Shown piece after piece: positions 28,403-32,957 of a stretch of DNA of 32,957 bases. Source of the stretch: Gemmatimonadota bacterium. GTDB lineage: Bacteria; Gemmatimonadota; Gemmatimonadetes; Gemmatimonadales; GWC2-71-9. The notes under the pieces are model-generated. The model did no database searches. It saw only the letters and a program-made list of their open reading frames with translations, and had not been told where the DNA came from. Each line of letters starts with the position of its first letter. Positions within the stretch are counted from its first letter, which is position 1. Location: contig QHUZ01000037.1 in NCBI GenBank assembly GCA_003223395.1, positions 1 to 32,957 on the forward strand, written 5' to 3'. The translations under genes and the position numbers were made by a program.

Positions 28403-29886
28403 GACTCCGGCCGCAGCATCGGAAAGAGAATGACGTCGCGAATGTTCGTCTGATCGGCGAGGATCATCGTCAGCCGGTCCACGCCGAGCCCCACGCCGCC
28501 CGCCGGCGGCATGCCGTACTCCAGCGCCCGCAGGTAATCCTCATCGAGCTGCTGCGCCTCGGCGTCACCGGCGGCGCGCAGCTTGCCCTGCTGCTCGAAG
28601 CGGCGGCGCTGCTCGTCGGGGTCGTTGAGCTCGCTGAACGCGTTCGCCAGCTCGCGGTGCTGCACGAACAGCTCCCACCGCTCGACCTTGGTGGGATCGC
28701 CGCGCTTGGGTTTGGCGAGCGGCGACAGCGCGATCGGATAGTCGAACACGAAGGTCGGCTGCACGAGCCTGGGCTCGACGCAGGTCTTGAAGACCTCATC
28801 GATGAGCTTCGGACCGCTGAGTGCGGCGACGTCAGCCGGCGGCGCATTATGGCGCTTCAGCACGTCGCGCAGCTCGGCGTCGTTAGTCTTCGTAAGGTCG
28901 ACCCCCGCATGCTCGCGGACGAGCCCGTAGTAATCCTTCCGCGCGAAGGGGCGTGCGAATGACAGCGTCGTGCCGTGACGCGGGAGCTCGCTCGTCTTGC
29001 AGAGATCGAGGACGAGCGTCGCCAGCATCGCTTCGGTCAGCGCCGCCATATCGTTGTAGTCCGCATACGCCTGATACCACTCCGCCATGGTGAATTCGGG
29101 ATTGTGGAACCGCGACAACCCCTCGTTCCGAAAGTCGTGTCCGATCTCGTACACCTTTTCGAGACCCCCCACGAGGCAGCGCTTCAGATACAGCTCATCG
29201 GCGATGCGAAGGTAGAAGGTCGCGTCCAGCGCTTCGTAATGCGTCTTGAAGGGCCACGCCGACGCGCCGCCGTAGATCGGCTGGAGCACCGGCGTCTCCA
29301 CTTCCAAGTACCCCTTGGCATCGAGGAACGCCCGGATTCCCTGCACGATCCGGGTCCGCAGCCGGAACACGTCGCGGACCTCCGGATGCACCGCGAGATC
29401 CGCGTAGCGCTGGCGCGAGCGCAGCTCCGGATCGGACAGCTCCCCATGCTTCACGCCGCTCGCATCCTCTTTGCCGAGCGGGAGGGGCCGCAACGCCTTG
29501 GAGAGGAGCGTGAATCCCGCCACGCGCAGCGTGATCTCGCCGGTGCGCGTCTTCATCAGGCGGCCTTCGACGCCCACGTGGTCGCCCAGGTCGAGCAGCT
29601 CGAGCACCTGGTACCGCTCGGCGCCGAGCTCGTCGCCCTTGAAGTAGAGCTGGATCTTGCCGCTCTGATCCTCGAGGTGCGCGAACGTCGTCTTGCCGTG
29701 CGGCCGCAACGCGACGAGCCGACCCGCGAGCGCGTACCGCGCCGAATCGTCTTCGCTCTTGTACGCCGCGAGCGCCTGCTGCGCGGTCGCGGTCCGCTCG
29801 AACCGGTAGGCAAATGGTGCGACGCCGCGCTCCAGCAGCTCCTTGAGCTTCTCACGCCGTGCGGCTTCGACGAATCCGGTGGTCAC
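28399..29886 (-). CDS. lysS: Lysyl-tRNA synthetase, class II
   Basis: Charges tRNA-Lys in the cytosol. The 495-residue protein has the N-terminal anticodon-binding OB fold (about residues 50-145, ALAGRLVALRPHGKTTFAHLED) and the class II catalytic core: motif 1 around LRTRIVQGIRAFLDAKGYLEVETPVLQP, motif 2 in FRNEGLSRFHNPEFTMAEWY, and motif 3 in GMPPAGGVGLGVDRLTMIL. Length is normal. The GTG at 29886 overlaps the prfB stop (GTGA). Pairing of prfB and lysS is common in bacteria. Confidence 0.97.
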   Translation of the reverse strand: MTTGFVEAARREKLKELLERGVAPFAYRFERTATAQQALAAYKSEDDSARYALAGRLVALRPHGKTTFAHLEDQSGKIQLYFKGDELGAERYQVLELLDLGDHVGVEGRLMKTRTGEITLRVAGFTLLSKALRPLPLGKEDASGVKHGELSDPELRSRQRYADLAVHPEVRDVFRLRTRIVQGIRAFLDAKGYLEVETPVLQPIYGGASAWPFKTHYEALDATFYLRIADELYLKRCLVGGLEKVYEIGHDFRNEGLSRFHNPEFTMAEWYQAYADYNDMAALTEAMLATLVLDLCKTSELPRHGTTLSFARPFARKDYYGLVREHAGVDLTKTNDAELRDVLKRHNAPPADVAALSGPKLIDEVFKTCVEPRLVQPTFVFDYPIALSPLAKPKRGDPTKVERWELFVQHRELANAFSELNDPDEQRRRFEQQGKLRAAGDAEAQQLDEDYLRALEYGMPPAGGVGLGVDRLTMILADQTNIRDVILFPMLRPES

Positions 29887-30990
29887 TTGCCGTTACTCCC
29901 GAAGCGTTGCAGAAACGCCTCGATGAACGGATCGAGGTCGCCGTCCATCACCTTATGGACGTCGCTCACCTTCAGCTCGGTCCGATGGTCGTTCACCATC
30001 GTGTACGGCTGGAAGACGTACGAGCGGATCTGATTGCCCCATGCGATGTCCGTCTTCTGTTTGTCCACTTCCGCCTTCTTCGCCTCGCGCTCGGCGACCG
30101 CGCGCTCGTACAGTCGCGCCTTCAGCATTTTCATCGCGGTTGCCTTGTTCTTTCCCTGGCTGCGCTCCTGCTGGCACGATACCACGATCCCCGTCGGCAG
30201 GTGGGTGATGCGGACCGCCGACGAGGTTTTGTTGACGTGTTGCCCACCTTTGCCCGACGCGCGGAAGACGTCGATGCGCAGGTCGTCGTCCTTGATCTCG
30301 ATTTCGATTTCGTCGTCCACTTCGGGATAGACGAACACCGAGGCGAACGACGTGTGGCGCCGCGACTGCGAGTCGAAGGGTGAAATCCGCACCAGCCGGT
30401 GCACGCCCTTCTCCGCCTTCAGCAATCCGAACGCATAGCGCCCGCGGATCTCGATCTCGGCGGACTTGATGCCGGCTTCGTCGCCAGGCAGCAGGTCGAG
30501 AATCGAGATCGCGAACCCGTGCCGCTCCGCCCAGCGCGTGTACATCCGCACGAGCATTTCGGCCCAGTCCTGCGACTCGGTGCCGCCGGCGCCCGGATGG
30601 ATCGTGAGGAGCGCGTCCCGCACGTCATCGGGCCCCCGCATCATGTTTTGCATCTCCAGCGCTTCGAGCCGGCCGGCGATTTCCTCGGCCTCCGTTTCGA
30701 GTGAGCGCTGCAACGCGAGATCGACGTGGGATTCGGCTTCGAGCAGCTCGTTCAACTCACGGCCCTCATCCACGCGCTTGCGCAGGGCGTGGTACGGCTC
30801 GAGCCAACCCTTCAGGGATTTGACTTCGGTGACCGTCTGACGGGCGCGTTCGGAGTCGGCCCAGAGGGCGCCGTCCGCCATTTTCTGCTCGAGCTCCGCG
30901 AGCCGCGCGGTCTTCCCGTCGACGTCAAAGAAAGCCCCTGAGCTCGGTGAGGCGGCGATCGAAATCGGCAAATCTCTCGGCCAGTGCCAT
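29883..30990 (-). CDS. prfB: Peptide chain release factor 2 (programmed +1 frameshift)
   Basis: RF2 recognises UGA and UAA stop codons and triggers peptide release. The first frame begins at ATG 30990, runs 21 codons (starting MALAERFADFD) and meets an in-frame TGA at 30927-30925 in CTTTGAC. The protein continues in the +1 frame from 30926 to 29883, giving about 368 residues, close to the usual length. Domain features are the stop-recognition SPF motif in RISPFDSQSRR and the catalytic GGQ in GKGGQHVNKTSSAVRI, with HPGAGGTESQDWAEML upstream. The start shares a base with the zinc-ribbon stop (TAATG). A single-frame reading from a TTG at 30971 is wrong, since it loses the conserved N-terminus. 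Confidence 0.97.
30924..30939 (-). promoter_or_regulatory. RF2 programmed frameshift site
   Basis: The coding strand reads AGGGGCTTTCTTTGAC at 30939-30924. It combines an internal Shine-Dalgarno-like AGGGG, the slippery CTT and a UGA followed by C, matching the autoregulatory element known from prfB genes: low RF2 gives slow UGA reading and more +1 slippage. Confidence 0.95.
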
Positions 30991-31700
30991 TAGAAAAGCT
31001 TGTGTCCTCCCGCTAGAATCTCGTTCAACGCCTCGGTCCAGAACGGCGTGCTCTGGGCCATCTCGGCGCCGACCTGTTCAACGTACTCCTGCCAGCTCTT
31101 CTCGATCTCATCCTTGAACAGCTGCGGCAGCGTCCCGTCGCGAATCCCTTGCTGCCGCTTCTCCGGATGATAAACCAGCATGTCGGAGATCAAAGCCCGC
31201 GCTAAGCGACGAGCCTTCTGCTTTGGATCCTGCACCATGAACGGGTTCACCGGGCGCAACGGTCCGGTGTTCCGCCGACCTGGCGTCCCCGCCGCCGCCG
31301 CAGGTGGCGGAGGTGGTGCAGCCGCTCGCGGCGCCGTCATGGCCGGCGCGGGCATCGGGGGTCTGGCTGGTGCCGCAGGTGCCGCGGGCGCCGCCGGACG
31401 CGCTGGTGCTGCTGGCCGTGCGATCGGCGATGCCGCAGGTGCCGCGGGCATCGCGGGACGGCTCGGCGGCGCGGCTGGCGGCGCCATCGCGGGACGCGCG
31501 GGGGACGAGGGGGGCGGCGGGGCAGCCCGGGGAGGCGCGGCGGGCGGTGGTGGAGCCGGCGCGGCACGCACGCCGGCGCCGTCCGGACTCACGGCGAAGA
31601 CGTTGCTGCAGACGCTGCAGCGCGCACGCAGGCCTCCCGCGGGGACCTTTGCCGGATCCACACGGTACACCGTTTCGCACGACGGACAGGTGACGTTCAC
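30990..31700 (-). CDS. Zinc-ribbon (MJ0042-type) protein with Pro/Ala-rich linker
   Basis: A 236-residue protein of unknown function. Residues 1-36 form a zinc ribbon of the MJ0042/zinc_ribbon_4 type (Cys5, Cys8, Cys28, Cys31, with the pattern CPSCxxxYRV). Residues about 45-145 are a low-complexity Pro/Ala/Arg region. The last 85 residues form a folded-looking domain (NPFMVQDPKQKARRLARALISDM, then VYHPEKRQQGIRDGTLPQLFKDEI) repeatedly seen at the C-terminus of such proteins in deltaproteobacterial and related genomes. No transmembrane helix is visible. The GTG start lies three bases after the GGDEF stop; the TAATG junction couples it to prfB. A regulatory or scaffold role is guesswork. Confidence 0.82.
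   Translation of the reverse strand: MNVTCPSCETVYRVDPAKVPAGGLRARCSVCSNVFAVSPDGAGVRAAPAPPPPAAPPRAAPPPPSSPARPAMAPPAAPPSRPAMPAAPAASPIARPAAPARPAAPAAPAAPARPPMPAPAMTAPRAAAPPPPPAAAAGTPGRRNTGPLRPVNPFMVQDPKQKARRLARALISDMLVYHPEKRQQGIRDGTLPQLFKDEIEKSWQEYVEQVGAEMAQSTPFWTEALNEILAGGHKLF
31371..31449. repeat. Imperfect direct repeats in the Pro/Ala linker
   Basis: A 19-base sequence beginning TGCCGCAGGTGCC occurs exactly at 31371-31389 and again at 31431-31449, 60 bases apart, within a wider GCC/GGC-rich tract coding for the low-complexity linker of the zinc-ribbon protein. Repeat number could vary between strains by slippage or recombination. Confidence 0.7.
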
Positions 31701-31702
31701 GC

Positions 31703-32680
31703 CTAAGCCTCGTTGTCTCCGCTTCCTTCGTCTCCGTGATCGTGATCGTGGCGCCGGTCAACCACAAAGACCGATCCCGCCTGCGTCTTCGCGTAACTCT
31801 TCATCTCGGTCGCCAGCTCGCTGACCTGCGCCGGGTGCGCGAAGCGGCGATGCTGATTGGTCACGACGCCGATCGACAACGTCATCAGCGGCACCCGGTG
31901 CAGCTGGCCCCGCCGGTCCTTGCCGAAATAGTAGCCCGCCCGGCGGTCCTGCTCGTTGTACTGATACGGGACGAGCGTGTCGAACACGTCCAGGATCTCA
32001 CTGCACACCGCCCCGATGCTCTCGATCGGCAGGACGAAGATGAAATCGTCGCCGCCGATATGCCCGACGAAACCCTGCTTCCCGAGGATCCCCCGCACCA
32101 CGTCGTGCAGAATCCGGGAGAGCAGGTAGATCACGCGATCGCCGTCGTTATAACTGTAGCGATCGTTGTATTCTTTGAAGTGATCGAGGTCGGCGTAACA
32201 GACGGCGAAGAACTCACCCAGCTCCATCCGCCGCTTGATCTCCCGCTCGATCTCCGTCGTCCCCGGGAGCCGCGTCGACGGATTCACCGCCACGTCGCGC
32301 TCGGCCCGGGTCACCAGAGCGTCGAGGCGTCCCGCCTGCTCACCCGGCTCGAAGAGCGGCGTGATGACCTCGTCGGCCCCCGCCGCGAACCACTTCCGCA
32401 CGGCGTCCGTCGCATGGCGATTGGTCACTACGGCCAGCGGGACGATCGCCGTGTAGGCGTCGCCTTTGAGACGGGCGCACAGCTGCATCCCCTCGTCTCC
32501 GGCGCTGTCGGCGTCGATCACCACCAGGGTCGGCAGCGCGCGGAGCACCCGCTCTTCCACCCCTGCGGCCTGCGGAAGGGAAATAACGGGCAATTCCCTC
32601 CCGTTGACCCATGCGGTCACGAAGTCAGGTACGGACCGTCCAGCCGGCGAGAAGAAGAGAATGGCTTGGCGCGACCGCAC
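31703..32680 (-). CDS. Receiver-like / GGDEF-domain protein (degenerate)
   Basis: A 325-residue protein with an N-terminal receiver-like domain (about residues 1-125) and a C-terminal GGDEF domain (about 135-300). The receiver lacks the usual acid pair at its first strand (ILFFSPAG), though an aspartate follows strand 3 in LVVIDADSAG, so phosphorylation is doubtful. The diguanylate cyclase signature reads GGDDF, with Asp for the catalytic Glu, and the RxxD inhibitory site is absent. Weak or no cyclase activity is likely; a c-di-GMP or GTP sensor role is possible. The C-terminus is His/Asp-rich (RRHDHDHGDEG). The GTG start follows AGGAG (32689-32685) by four bases. Confidence 0.85.
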   Translation of the reverse strand: MRSRQAILFFSPAGRSVPDFVTAWVNGRELPVISLPQAAGVEERVLRALPTLVVIDADSAGDEGMQLCARLKGDAYTAIVPLAVVTNRHATDAVRKWFAAGADEVITPLFEPGEQAGRLDALVTRAERDVAVNPSTRLPGTTEIEREIKRRMELGEFFAVCYADLDHFKEYNDRYSYNDGDRVIYLLSRILHDVVRGILGKQGFVGHIGGDDFIFVLPIESIGAVCSEILDVFDTLVPYQYNEQDRRAGYYFGKDRRGQLHRVPLMTLSIGVVTNQHRRFAHPAQVSELATEMKSYAKTQAGSVFVVDRRHDHDHGDEGSGDNEA

Positions 32681-32715
32681 CTTACTCCTCTCGTAAGGGT
32701 AGAAACCACCTAAAC

Positions 32716-32957
32716 TTAGGCCTCGTCGCCTCCCGTGTCAAATGAACCTTCGTAGGCCTCGCGCAATTTCACCGGAGCCGTGCGCGCACGCATGCGGATG
32801 TTCAGCATCTCCACGAACACCGAGAACCCCATCGCGAAATAGATGTAGCCCTTGGCGATGTGCTGCCCCAGCCCGTCGGCGATGAGGGAGACGCCGATCA
32901 TCAGCAGGAAGCTCAGCGCCAGCATCTTCACTGTCGGATGGCGATGCACGAAGTCGC
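32716..32957 (-). CDS. TerC-family integral membrane protein, C-terminal fragment
   Basis: Only the last 80 residues are in the window; the rest lies beyond the right edge. The visible part reads [21 protein letters not shown], then a helix [20 protein letters not shown] and [10 protein letters not shown], which is typical of the C-terminus of TerC/YkoY-type proteins. Some family members export manganese and others relate to tellurite resistance, but the substrate cannot be read from this end. About 35 bases separate it from the GGDEF gene, with only a 5-base palindrome at the stop and no convincing terminator. Confidence 0.88.
   Translation of the reverse strand, partial: DFVHRHPTVKMLALSFLLMIGVSLIADGLGQHIAKGYIYFAMGFSVFVEMLNIRMRARTAPVKLREAYEGSFDTGGDEA

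Noticed and set aside
32709-32720. CCTAA/TTAGG palindrome at the end of the TerC gene as a terminator
   Set aside because: Five-base arms with a two-base loop and no T tract.

Overview
The window is 32.96 kb of high-GC DNA with 31 protein genes, all on the minus strand, so transcription runs from high to low coordinates. I see no RNA genes, insertion sequences, CRISPR arrays or phage genes. Coding density is near total and no gene-free stretch exceeds about 115 bases. The gene set points to a diderm, lipopolysaccharide-making bacterium (lpx genes, BamA, Skp, Lol export) that also has traits better known from Gram-positives: McsA-McsB-ClpC arginine-phosphate proteolysis and a bacillithiol enzyme (BshC). 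With the LpxC-FabZ fusion, signal peptides ending in AAQ or similar, and the base composition, Gemmatimonadota is my best guess. That assignment is inference, not proof.

In transcription order from the right edge: the C-terminus of a TerC-family membrane protein (32957-32716); a degenerate receiver-GGDEF protein and a zinc-ribbon protein; prfB (release factor 2, with an intact programmed +1 frameshift) and lysS; lolC/E and lolD (lipoprotein release); mcsA, mcsB and clpC; bamA and skp (outer-membrane protein assembly); then the lipid A block lpxD, lpxC-fabZ, lpxA, a GnnA-like oxidoreductase, lpxB, a DUF374 acyltransferase and lpxK. Next come gdhA, rlmH, an AMMECR1 protein, a SAM methyltransferase with bshC, a small membrane/coiled-coil protein, murJ, uvrC, thrC, larC and a secreted TPR protein. 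A probable terminator lies at 426-455. The N-terminal part of 6-phosphogluconolactonase (396-1) runs off the left edge.

Between 32680 and 511 no intergenic gap exceeds 37 bases. Fourteen junctions are 4-base NTGA stop/start overlaps, and several more are TAATG or TGATG. This is one translationally coupled superoperon candidate joining translation, envelope biogenesis, quality control and low-molecular-weight thiol synthesis.

The most interesting points are: (i) a methyltransferase overlapping bshC, a candidate N-methyl-bacillithiol synthase; (ii) two genes, lpxC-fabZ and the AMMECR1 gene, with no ATG, GTG or TTG in frame where they must begin, each with an AUC at a plausible position; (iii) a lipid A operon with a GnnA-like oxidoreductase between lpxA and lpxB, a DUF374 acyltransferase, and no lpxH, lpxI, lpxL or waaA in view; (iv) mcsA-mcsB-clpC without ctsR in an LPS-bearing cell.
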